DNA of 11,595 bases from Dehalococcoidia bacterium. GTDB taxonomy: Bacteria > Chloroflexota > Dehalococcoidia > GIF9 > AB-539-J10. Within the stretch, counting starts at the first letter, position 1, and each line of letters opens with the position of its first letter. The notes beneath the pieces were generated by a model that was given only the letters and a program-made list of their open reading frames with translations, did no database searches and was not told where the DNA came from. The position numbers and the translations under genes were made by a program. Below, piece after piece: positions 1 to 6,260 of this stretch. The stretch spans positions 1 to 11,595 of the forward strand of contig SOJB01000002.1 in NCBI GenBank assembly GCA_004376695.1. Direction: 5' to 3'.

Positions 1-522
1 CTGGCCTACGCGGTGACGGATTCCCGAAGAGCTGATCTCGATTACAGGCATATCCAGTTGAACAACTCTTTCCGGTAGCTCAGGAATCGACGTCTCTAAG
101 TGCTTCAGATCCTTTGTGCCTAATCTAGGGGCAACGACGAACCTGCATAGCTGAACTAATCTCCTGGGTTCCTTCCACAAAGGTAGTTCAGCCAATGTAT
201 CGCGCCCGACGATGAAGAAAAGGCTTGCCTCGCTTCCTAGCTGCTTTCTCAGTACCATCATGGTATCCACGGTGTATGAGGGACCGGGCCGCTCCACCTC
301 GAGAGTACAGAGCTTGAAATGAGGATTGTTCCCTATGGCACGGCGCACCATCTCCACTCTGTGCGTTGCAGGGGAGATATGTCTGTCTAGCTTGAGCCAG
401 GGCTGCCCGGCAGGCACGAAAAGAACCTCCTGCAATCCTAGCCTTATTCGTGCTTCCTCAGCGACAATGAGATGCCCTATGTGTACAGGATCAAACGTGC
501 CGCCAAGGACGCCAATATTCAC
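1..522 (-). CDS. nadD: Nicotinate-nucleotide adenylyltransferase, 3' end cut by window edge
   Basis: NadD adenylates nicotinate mononucleotide with ATP to give deamido-NAD, a cytoplasmic step of NAD synthesis. Translating the minus strand from a GTG at 520-522 gives 174 residues before the window ends. The nucleotidyltransferase signature GGTFDPVHIGH is at residues 7-17. It is followed by the family segments FVPAGQPWLK and FFIVGRDTLAELPLW. The C-terminal ISSSGIR motif (about 163-169) is the ISSTxIR signature of the family. About 25-35 residues should lie beyond the left edge, judging by a usual length near 200. The GTG lies only 4 nt after the obgE stop, and the glycine-rich N-terminus starts right after it, so this start is well placed. 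The obgE-nadD order suggests one transcript. Identity is secure; only the C-terminal end is unseen. Confidence 0.95.
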   Translation of the reverse strand, partial: MNIGVLGGTFDPVHIGHLIVAEEARIRLGLQEVLFVPAGQPWLKLDRHISPATHRVEMVRRAIGNNPHFKLCTLEVERPGPSYTVDTMMVLRKQLGSEASLFFIVGRDTLAELPLWKEPRRLVQLCRFVVAPRLGTKDLKHLETSIPELPERVVQLDMPVIEISSSGIRHRVGQ

Positions 523-526
523 TGCT

Positions 527-1582
527 CTATCTTCTCGGCTTGGGGCGGAATACTGCTATTTGAGGACCGGAGGTTGTTTCCTCAGCCTGCCTTCCCTGCT
601 CCACCATCTCCATCGCTCTTCTCATCAATTCTAACACAGCTTGACCGCTAACTGCAGAGATGTAGAAGACAGGCACCTCAAGTTCATCGAGCTCTTTCTT
701 GACCTCAGACACACCAGCCTGCGCCTGGGGTGAATCCACCTTGCTTACGGCCACGATTCTTGGCTTCCGCGTCAAGTCCGGTTTGTATAGGGCTATCTCT
801 CGATCCAGTTGACTCAGATCCTCCATCACCCTTGGCGAACTGCCATCTAGCAAGAGAATCAGTAGCTTAGTTCTCTCAGCGTGTCGCAGAAAGCCATTTC
901 CCAATCCTTTGCCAAGATGGGCACCTGCAACCAAGCCAGGGATTTCAGCAACAACGAAATCCCTCCTGTCGCCTGGCATGACTCCCAAAACCGGCTCGCG
1001 CGTCGTAAAGGGGTAGTCCGCGATTTCGGGTTTGGCTTTCGATATGCTGGATAACAAGGTCGATTTCCCCGAGTTGGGATGGCCGACGATACATATATCG
1101 GTAACGTGCTTGAACTCCAGGACAATACATCGCTCTTCTCCTGCTTTACCCTTGGTAGCTACCTCAGGAGCCTGATTCACAGCGGTGGCAAAACGAACGT
1201 TGCCCAGTCCTCCCCGCCCCCCCTTAGCCACCACGATCTCTTGCCCTGGAGTGCTCAAATCAGAGAGCAGTGTCTCCATCCCCGAGTCACCGTCAGTGAA
1301 CACCATCGTACCCACCGGTACGGGAATAGCTAGATCCTCCCCTTTCTTACCCCGCTTCCGCCATCCGCTTCCGTCGTGACCATTACCCGCAGCGAATTCC
1401 TTCCGCTGCCTCATCAAGCTCAGATCACCTGCATCAGGACTGGCAACGATGGTCACACTACCACCATCTCCCCCGTCTCCCCCATCGGGACCACCGAAAG
1501 GAACGTATTTCTCCCTCCGAAAGCTGACACAGCCATGTCCACCGTATCCACCCCTCACTATGATCTCTCTTGTATATAGCAT
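527..1582 (-). CDS. obgE: Obg-family ribosome-associated GTPase
   Basis: Obg GTPases bind the 50S subunit and act in ribosome maturation and stress or replication control. The 351-residue product has the glycine-rich Obg fold first (1-160, with FRREKYVPFGGPDGGDGG near 21-38). The G domain follows: G1 GHPNSGKS (167-174), G2 DYPFTT (189-194), G3 EIPG (213-216), G4 SKVD (280-283) and G5 ISA (308-310). No OCT domain follows; short Obg proteins of this length are common. I start at the ATG at 1580-1582 (MLYTREIIVRGG), which matches the usual Obg N-terminus. An in-frame ATG 18 nt upstream (1598-1600) is possible, and neither has a clear Shine-Dalgarno. Two motif changes are odd: G4 is SKxD rather than NKxD, and G3 is ExPG rather than DxPG. 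It lies downstream of dnaA across 152 nt and directly upstream of nadD. Confidence 0.95.
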   Translation of the reverse strand: MLYTREIIVRGGYGGHGCVSFRREKYVPFGGPDGGDGGDGGSVTIVASPDAGDLSLMRQRKEFAAGNGHDGSGWRKRGKKGEDLAIPVPVGTMVFTDGDSGMETLLSDLSTPGQEIVVAKGGRGGLGNVRFATAVNQAPEVATKGKAGEERCIVLEFKHVTDICIVGHPNSGKSTLLSSISKAKPEIADYPFTTREPVLGVMPGDRRDFVVAEIPGLVAGAHLGKGLGNGFLRHAERTKLLILLLDGSSPRVMEDLSQLDREIALYKPDLTRKPRIVAVSKVDSPQAQAGVSEVKKELDELEVPVFYISAVSGQAVLELMRRAMEMVEQGRQAEETTSGPQIAVFRPKPRR

Positions 1583-1747
1583 AAGTAAATAGCCTAACAT
1601 AAACTTAAGTATATTAATAAGTTAATACTACTAATCATAAGCAATGTTGTGGTGATGGCGGTATATAGTGAGAAGGGTCAGGGTCTGGGAGCGAACTTCG
1701 CCTGGAAAAGCAACAGCTTATTCACAAATCAGCATCAGTTATGCACA
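1583..1747. other. Putative chromosomal origin (oriC) between dnaA and obgE
   Basis: The dnaA-obgE gap and the last codons of dnaA combine two origin hallmarks. Two exact TTATNCACA DnaA boxes occur at 1718-1726 and 1739-1747. An AT-rich tract covers 1581-1640, with 49 of 60 bases A or T by hand count, and could serve as the DNA unwinding element. Within it, AACTTA (1602-1607) and TAAGTT (1618-1623) form a short inverted repeat. A -10-like TATACT reads on the minus strand at 1613-1608, without a convincing -35, so the same tract may also hold an obgE promoter. Origins are commonly next to dnaA in bacteria. I saw only two boxes, fewer than a typical oriC cluster, and could not compute GC skew over a replicon, so this remains a candidate. 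Confidence 0.5.
1718..1747 (+). promoter_or_regulatory. Pair of DnaA boxes (TTATTCACA and TTATGCACA)
   Basis: Both 9-mers match the TTATNCACA consensus exactly and point the same way. Their starts are 21 bp apart, close to two helical turns, which would place two DnaA protomers on the same face of the helix. The second box overlaps the dnaA stop and last codons. Two exact matches within 30 bp are unlikely by chance in an 11.6 kb window. Confidence 0.6.
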
Positions 1748-3087
1748 GGTTGTTGCTTGTTTCTATGAGTCTTCCTGGCATTGATCTTCTCTTTGATTTC
1801 GGCGATTCGCTTAGAGAGAGTAGGGTTAACATTCAATTCGCCAGCTATCTTCTCGTAGCCATGAAGAATCGTGGCGTGGTTTCGGCCGCCCAATTCTCTG
1901 CCGATTTCGCTGAGAGAGCAGTCGCGCTCCTCGCGTATGAGGTAGATGGCTACGTGTCGTGCCAGGGTAGTCTTCCTATCCCTTTTCTTGCCAATCAGTT
2001 CTTCCGTGGACAGATCGAAATGGTCCGCTACTACCTGCAGAAGCATCTTCATGTCTTGCTTACGGGTCGGGCCTGTCAATAACTTGTTGATTGTCTGTGG
2101 AGTGAGCTTAGCACCGGTCAGTTTGGCCTGGGCAGTCAGGTAAACCAGGGCACCTTCAAGCTGGCGGACGTTCCCGCACACCTTCTGCGCTACAACGTGC
2201 AGCACTCCTTCGAGTTGATGGCTCATCGCCTTCTCTGTCTTGGCCCGCAGAATATCGATGCGGGTTTCAAGATCCGGCGGTTGTATGTCGACAACAAGAC
2301 CTCCCTCGAGGCGTGATTTAAGCTTGTTACTAAGTGGCTGCATATCTCCAGGAGCACAATCAGCAGTGATGACGATTTGACGATTATTGCTGTATAGCTC
2401 GTTGAAGGTATGGAAGAAGCACTGCAGGGTCTGTTTCTTGTCGATCAAGAAGTGAACGTCGTCAAACAGCAGGACATGGATACTTCTGAATTTGCTGCGG
2501 AACTTGTCAACCTGGTTATCTCTCACAGCTGCAACGAATTCGTTGGCGAATTGCTCCGCAGTAGTGTAGGCTGCGCGCAGGCCATTGCTTATCGTTAGAT
2601 GCGCGATAGCGTGGAGTAGATGGGTCTTACCTTGTCCGGTGCTGCTGTGAATGAAAAGAGGGTTATAGCTGGCTCCTGGGTTCTCAGCCACTTCTACAGC
2701 GGCAGCATAAGCCAGACGATTGAAATCGCTGACAACAAGGTTATCGAACGTGTACTTCGGGTTGAATCTATACTGCGCAGCTTTGGTGCTTGTCCCGCCA
2801 TCGGTCTGATGGGCCAGGGGGCTTGTCGATGGCTGTTCGTGATTGTGAACCTGGAACTGCACATCGACATCTTTGCCCATGATGGCAATCAAAGTCTTCC
2901 TCACCAGGGGATAAAGGCGCCTGGACAGCCATTCAGCGACAAAAACGTTGGGGACACTGACGACGAAGATACTGTCGTCGTAGCTTAGACCCTGGCTATC
3001 GCTAAGCCAGGTGGCATAATTTGCCTTGCTGATCTGTATCTGAAGATCCCCTAGGACTCTCTTCCAAATCTCTTTCGCTGACTGCAA
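1735..3087 (-). CDS. dnaA: Chromosomal replication initiator protein DnaA
   Basis: DnaA binds DnaA boxes and, with ATP, melts the origin and loads the helicase. The 450-residue product has a domain I of about 80 residues and a linker. The AAA+ domain carries Walker A TGQGKTH (150-156), Walker B LLFDD (206-210), sensor I ITAD (240-243) and the arginine-finger stretch SRLEGGL (258-264). The C-terminal helix-turn-helix has the DnaA signature GRELGGRNHATILHGYEKI ending near residue 414. Walker A begins Ser-Ser-Thr-Gly where most DnaA proteins have Gly-Gly-Val-Gly. The start is a TTG (3085-3087) preceded by GGGGA 4 nt upstream. No ATG lies nearby, and the N-terminus from here (SAKEIWKRVLGDLQ) matches the family. 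It is divergent from fmt and probably autoregulated, as is usual for dnaA. A leader hairpin lies just upstream. Identity is secure. Confidence 0.97.
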   Translation of the reverse strand: MQSAKEIWKRVLGDLQIQISKANYATWLSDSQGLSYDDSIFVVSVPNVFVAEWLSRRLYPLVRKTLIAIMGKDVDVQFQVHNHEQPSTSPLAHQTDGGTSTKAAQYRFNPKYTFDNLVVSDFNRLAYAAAVEVAENPGASYNPLFIHSSTGQGKTHLLHAIAHLTISNGLRAAYTTAEQFANEFVAAVRDNQVDKFRSKFRSIHVLLFDDVHFLIDKKQTLQCFFHTFNELYSNNRQIVITADCAPGDMQPLSNKLKSRLEGGLVVDIQPPDLETRIDILRAKTEKAMSHQLEGVLHVVAQKVCGNVRQLEGALVYLTAQAKLTGAKLTPQTINKLLTGPTRKQDMKMLLQVVADHFDLSTEELIGKKRDRKTTLARHVAIYLIREERDCSLSEIGRELGGRNHATILHGYEKIAGELNVNPTLSKRIAEIKEKINARKTHRNKQQPVHN

Positions 3088-3110
3088 TATGTCCCCACTT
3101 CCGAAAACAC

Positions 3111-3130
3111 TCAGCTACAAAGATAGCTGA
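3111..3130. repeat. Perfect inverted repeat in the dnaA leader
   Basis: TCAGCTA (3111-3117) and TAGCTGA (3124-3130) are exact reverse complements separated by a 6-nt spacer. The element sits 23 nt upstream of the dnaA TTG start in the 167-bp dnaA-fmt intergenic region. It could be an operator for a dimeric repressor or an RNA hairpin in the dnaA 5' UTR. I do not recognise it as a known site. Confidence 0.4.
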
Positions 3131-3214
3131 AAGGAGTACTAAGGCGAGGGTAAGACCTCTGGTGCTGCCTGTTCAGAGAATACCAAGTCTTGCCAAGCTT
3201 CCTCTAGGCAATCT

Positions 3215-3243
3215 TTGACATAATGAGAGAAATTATTGAAAAT
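3215..3243 (+). promoter_or_regulatory. Candidate sigma-70-type promoter for fmt
   Basis: A perfect TTGACA (3215-3220) is followed after 17 nt by GAAAAT (3238-3243), a 4 of 6 match to TATAAT. Transcription would begin only a few bases before the fmt ATG at 3255. That fits the lack of any visible Shine-Dalgarno there and suggests a nearly leaderless mRNA. The 9-mer ctttgacat recurs over the fmt start (3248-3256). The -10 is weak, so this is tentative. Confidence 0.3.
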
Positions 3244-3254
3244 AGTCCTTTGAC

Positions 3255-4199
3255 ATGAAAGTGCGCACCCTTTTCATGGGCACTCCGCAATTCGCTGTGA
3301 CAATACTGGAGCCTTTGCTCCGGAGTCGCTGCCAGGTACTTGCTGTGTACACTCAGCCCGACAAGCCAGCTGGGAGAGGGCACCAGGTTGCCTTTTCTCC
3401 CGTCAAGAGGCTGGCGCTTGCACGGCAAATACCGGTTATCCAGCCGGAGACCCTTAAGTCGGTCAAGGCGGTGGAGGAGATGGCGAGCTTCCAGCCCGAG
3501 CTGATAATCGTGGCGGCCTTTGCCTTTATTCTCCCCGCCGAAGTGCTTGCTATGCCCAGATTCGGTTGTCTGAACATTCATCCTTCGTTGTTGCCGCGGC
3601 ATCGAGGCGCGTCTCCAGTTACCGGTGCCATTCTTTGCGGAGATGAAAGCACCGGCGTTACCGTAATGCTGATGGACAGCGGAATGGATACCGGGCCGAT
3701 ATTGGCTCAGGAGGAAGCGAGGATTTCCGTTATGGACACCTCAGGCTCGCTTAGCTCCAGACTGGCTGATGTCGGTGCCGGTCTTCTGCTGAAGACCTTG
3801 CCCCTATGGCTTGGAGGCGAGCTCAGACCACAAGTTCAGGATGAGTCCCGAGCTACCTATAGTAAGGGAATAACTGGTGAAGATGCCGAGATCGATTGGC
3901 ACCTCTCTGCGCTTGAGCTCTGGCGGAGAGTAAGGGCGTACAATCCCTGGCCGGGCTGCTACACCTCGTGGCGAACAAAGCGGCTCAAAATCCATGAGGC
4001 TATGCCTTGTGACAGTGCTGCAAGGGGAGAACCGGGTGAAGTAATAGCCCTGGCAGAGCGGCCTGGAGTTGGGGTGATAACCGGTCACGGCATTCTGGGG
4101 CTTGGGCAGATCCAGCTGGAGGGAAAACACAAAATGCCGGTCGATGACTTTGTTCGTGGGAAGAGAGACTTCATTGGTTCCGTCCTGGGACGAAGGTAG
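3255..4199 (+). CDS. fmt: Methionyl-tRNA formyltransferase
   Basis: Fmt transfers a formyl group from 10-formyl-tetrahydrofolate to Met-tRNAfMet before translation initiation. The 314-residue protein has the usual family length. It begins with the Fmt signature LFMGTPQFAV (6-15). The catalytic triad is visible: Asn107 and His109 in NIHPSLLPRHRG, and Asp145 in DSGMDTG, equivalent to N108, H110 and D146 of the E. coli enzyme. The C-terminal OB-fold region follows the family TYSKGIT and EIDW landmarks (about 198-217). It is the only plus-strand gene here, divergent from dnaA and convergent with coaE, with 14 bp between the fmt and coaE stops and no clear terminator hairpin. No Shine-Dalgarno precedes the ATG. 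Confidence 0.96.
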   Translation: MKVRTLFMGTPQFAVTILEPLLRSRCQVLAVYTQPDKPAGRGHQVAFSPVKRLALARQIPVIQPETLKSVKAVEEMASFQPELIIVAAFAFILPAEVLAMPRFGCLNIHPSLLPRHRGASPVTGAILCGDESTGVTVMLMDSGMDTGPILAQEEARISVMDTSGSLSSRLADVGAGLLLKTLPLWLGGELRPQVQDESRATYSKGITGEDAEIDWHLSALELWRRVRAYNPWPGCYTSWRTKRLKIHEAMPCDSAARGEPGEVIALAERPGVGVITGHGILGLGQIQLEGKHKMPVDDFVRGKRDFIGSVLGRR

Positions 4200-4213
4200 T
4201 TCCTCTTATTCTC

Positions 4214-4831
4214 CTACGCCCGCTTTCGACGGCGTTGTCCTTTCCTCAACAAAGAGTAAATTCCCTCTACCTGCCGTTTTGTCTCGTCCAGCGAACCATC
4301 ATTATCAATGACGAAATCGGCCGACCTGGTTTTCTCCTCAAGAGGAAGCTGAGATTCCATCCTGTTCCGGGCATCCTCCCGGCTCACTCCTTTTTCCGCT
4401 AGCCGTCTTAACTGGGTCTGTTCACTGGCGGAAACAACGATCGTCTTATCCACAGATATAGGGAGAGCGGCTTCATGCAGTAACGGAATGTCCTTGATAA
4501 TCAGGGCATCGGGATCAAGGCTTTTGATCTCCTCTGTAATCCTCTCGTCCTCCTTAACCACTTCCGGATGAACAATCTGATTTAGCCTGGCCACCTTTTC
4601 CCTGTTCGAGAATACTATATCGGCTAGCTTCTGGCGATTGAGGGTCAGGTCTTCATTCAGGAAATCGTTTCCGAAACACTCTACTATTTCTTTCCAGGCC
4701 TTTGAGTGAGGACGGACCACCTGCCGGGCCAACTCATCCCAATCGATTATGTAAGCTCCCAGTTGTTTGAAAAGACCGGCTGCCGTGCTTTTGCCAGTGC
4801 CTATACTTCCTGTAAGACCGACAATGATCAT
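4214..4831 (-). CDS. coaE: Dephospho-CoA kinase
   Basis: CoaE phosphorylates the 3' hydroxyl of dephospho-CoA, the last step of coenzyme A synthesis in the cytoplasm. The 205-residue product, a normal family length, opens with IVGLTGSIGTGKST (Walker A at 8-15). The family landmarks DWDELAR (about 31-37) and KDIPLLHEA follow; the latter corresponds to the usual DIPLLFE. The C-terminus is a basic RKGQRRRKRA tail. Its ATG overlaps the stop of the DUF1847 gene by one base (TGATG), so the two are probably translationally coupled and coaE is the last gene of the long minus-strand operon. A perfect DnaA-box 9-mer (TTATCCACA, 4446-4454) lies inside the gene and may be fortuitous. Confidence 0.96.
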   Translation of the reverse strand: MIIVGLTGSIGTGKSTAAGLFKQLGAYIIDWDELARQVVRPHSKAWKEIVECFGNDFLNEDLTLNRQKLADIVFSNREKVARLNQIVHPEVVKEDERITEEIKSLDPDALIIKDIPLLHEAALPISVDKTIVVSASEQTQLRRLAEKGVSREDARNRMESQLPLEEKTRSADFVIDNDGSLDETKRQVEGIYSLLRKGQRRRKRA

Positions 4832-5547
4832 CAGTTCGCCCCTTGTGCCTCACTTCTCTTAGCTGACAACCTTCCATAGTAAGGAGATTTCGACAGATAC
4901 AGGGCAGCCAGAGGATTGTGCCCTGTCACTCTGTCTTTTACCGCCAGCACTGTCATGGGGACGCGACAGTACTTGATAAACAAGGTGTCGTGTCCGATGC
5001 AGAGTCCCAGCATTATAGCCAGATCAACTTGCTCACTGTTGAGGACCTCTGCCTGAACGATGGGATTGCACAGGGATTCCCAGGTTTCAGGCCCCACAAT
5101 ATGCTGCTCAGGCTTGATGCCGATTCTCTGCTTAGGCGTAGCACCCGCTTTGCAGGAAACAGAGATAACTTCAAATCCCTTGCTTTCCAGAACATCAGTG
5201 AGCATCTGAGCTTCTTTTCTCAGACCAAGGCAGAAAGCCATGCCCAATCTCTTGTAGCCACACTTAGAGGCAAACTGAGTTAGCTCTTCAATACGGGGGA
5301 TCTTGGTTCTCATCCCCTCGTCCGTCCGTTCATAGCATTCAAACTCCTGTATCGAGGCCAGGCGCGCGAATTCCTTGACTGCCGGCTTGTCATATTCAGA
5401 GACAGCTCTGTCAACTAGCTCGGGGAACAATCTCATGGGGCAGAAGGAAGGCGCTTCATCCAAGGTTGGTGCCTCATCAATCCCTATAGCAGGGCTACAC
5501 ACCACCTTGGCACATTTGGCACACATGGGATGTAGTGCGTCAGTCAT
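4831..5547 (-). CDS. DUF1847 family Cys-rich, probably metal-binding protein
   Basis: This 238-residue protein resembles the DUF1847 family, whose function is not established. The N-terminus has a cysteine cluster CAKCAKVVC (C9, C12, C17) and C36. Further cysteines occur at about 71, 96 and 106. The later stretches VSCKAGATPKQRIG, ESLCNP and LGLCIGHDTLFIKYC are family-like landmarks. There is no signal peptide or membrane segment, so it is predicted to be cytoplasmic. The cysteine pattern suggests binding of Zn or an Fe-S cluster, which fits the Fe-S genes upstream. The ATG (5545-5547) has a strong GGAGG (5556-5560) 8 nt upstream. The stop overlaps the coaE start by one base. The family call is from memory. 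Confidence 0.75.
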   Translation of the reverse strand: MTDALHPMCAKCAKVVCSPAIGIDEAPTLDEAPSFCPMRLFPELVDRAVSEYDKPAVKEFARLASIQEFECYERTDEGMRTKIPRIEELTQFASKCGYKRLGMAFCLGLRKEAQMLTDVLESKGFEVISVSCKAGATPKQRIGIKPEQHIVGPETWESLCNPIVQAEVLNSEQVDLAIMLGLCIGHDTLFIKYCRVPMTVLAVKDRVTGHNPLAALYLSKSPYYGRLSAKRSEAQGAN

Positions 5548-5567
5548 CGTTTAAACCTCCTTGAGGC

Positions 5568-5906
5568 CTAATGGCCGCTTATGTTATCGCCTCTTGCCAG
5601 CTTACCTCTTACATAATCCAGAAAGACCTTCTTGGGGTCACCGTCGAGCGCGCCAACAAGCATCCAGGTGTGACCTTCTGCGAAAAGGGTTCGGGCGCGC
5701 GAGCCCGTGCCGCCAGCTATGAGAACGCAACCGCCTGGTTCAGTCAACCAGGCAGGGAGAAACCCGGGTTGATGTCCTGGCGATGGCATGATCTCCTTCC
5801 TCACGATCGTGGTGGTAACCTCATCAACGTGAGACAGGGACAGACAGGTGTGATGGCCATAGCCGGCAGCCACCTTCTGTTCTGCTATCGGCGCCGCCGA
5901 TCTTAT
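5568..5906 (-). CDS. NifX/NafY-type (Fe-Mo cofactor biosynthesis-like) protein, copy A, apparent ATA start
   Basis: This is a small single-domain member of the dinitrogenase iron-molybdenum cofactor biosynthesis family (NifX/NafY/C-terminal NifB type), whose members bind metal-sulfur clusters. From the ATA at 5904-5906 the product is 112 residues. It aligns without a gap to copy B (8765-9103), also 112 residues, sharing RKE(I/L)xPSPGHxPG (36-48), IAGGxGSRA and LxxDGNIxxH-like ends. No ATG, GTG or TTG occurs in frame between the TAG that ends fmdB copy A (5910-5912) and a GTG at 5871-5873. Starting at that GTG would remove the first beta-strand. The ATA sits 7 nt after GGAGGGG. The copy B loop PHFGHC (14-19) is AGYGHH here, so His15 and Cys19 are lost. 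It may use a rare AUA start, be poorly expressed, or carry a sequencing error. Confidence 0.75.
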   Translation of the reverse strand: MRSAAPIAEQKVAAGYGHHTCLSLSHVDEVTTTIVRKEIMPSPGHQPGFLPAWLTEPGGCVLIAGGTGSRARTLFAEGHTWMLVGALDGDPKKVFLDYVRGKLARGDNISGH

Positions 5907-5909
5907 TTC

Positions 5910-6149
5910 CTATCCCCTCCTGCAAGTGCCTTCTGAGGAACAAGGAGGCATCTCACAGCGTTCCATGTTGCCACAGCAGGTCGTGCCTGGCACAGAGGCA
6001 CCGGTCTTTAAGGCATGAGTAGCTGAGAGCAGCCTCTCTAGCTTGTCACTGCCACACACTGGACATTGTACACCCTGCCTGTCAAGGGTGCGGAGAAATA
6101 TCTCCGGAAGGCTCCCGCATTCCAAGCACTTGTGCTCATAAACCGGCAT
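5910..6149 (-). CDS. FmdB-type zinc-ribbon protein with Cys-rich tail, copy A
   Basis: The 79-residue protein has an N-terminal FmdB-like zinc ribbon (CLEC at C8/C11 and CPVC at C29/C32) after the family start MPVYEHKC. A Cys-rich tail follows with C58, C59, C65, C70 and C76 (TTCCG, ERC, PPCS, TCRR). About half of the residues match copy B (9140-9376), including all nine cysteines. FmdB-like proteins are small putative regulatory proteins; the tail could add a second metal site, which is inference. The ATG at 6147-6149 has GGAGG 5 nt upstream. A GTG two codons earlier lies inside that Shine-Dalgarno and is unlikely. It overlaps no gene and ends 3 nt before the ATA of NifX copy A, in the same frame. 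The 111-nt gap upstream, to the radical SAM stop, holds nothing I recognise. Confidence 0.85.
   Translation of the reverse strand: MPVYEHKCLECGSLPEIFLRTLDRQGVQCPVCGSDKLERLLSATHALKTGASVPGTTCCGNMERCEMPPCSSEGTCRRG
5914..5920 (-). promoter_or_regulatory. Strong Shine-Dalgarno for NifX-type copy A
   Basis: Reading the minus strand, GGAGGGG ends 7 nt before the ATA at 5906-5904 and 40 nt before the first conventional start, the GTG at 5873. The distance fits initiation at the ATA and not at the GTG. It lies within the last codons of the upstream FmdB gene, so the two genes are probably translationally coupled. Confidence 0.6.
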
Positions 6150-6260
6150 CTCCACCTCCCAGGTTTCTGATTTCGCTGAAATGACCAGCCATGCTGTTCT
6201 GTATATGAAATGCCTGGCTTTCCCATGTTGCCGGGCGAGGTTCCTCCATCGCTGGCAGCA

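Noticed and set aside
326..634. Plus-strand frames of 60-150 codons throughout (for example 326-634, 2620-2988, 7230-7841)
   Set aside because: All are antisense to well supported genes and encode no recognisable domain.
1600..1660. Possible DnaA-trio (CTACTAAT on the plus strand near 1628-1635)
   Set aside because: The trinucleotide run points toward the DnaA boxes rather than away from them, the wrong orientation for a DnaA-trio. Only a short TTATTA on the other strand fits, which is too little.
4190..4240. Bidirectional terminator between the convergent fmt and coaE genes
   Set aside because: Only 14 bp separate the stops, and I found no stable stem with a T-run on either strand.
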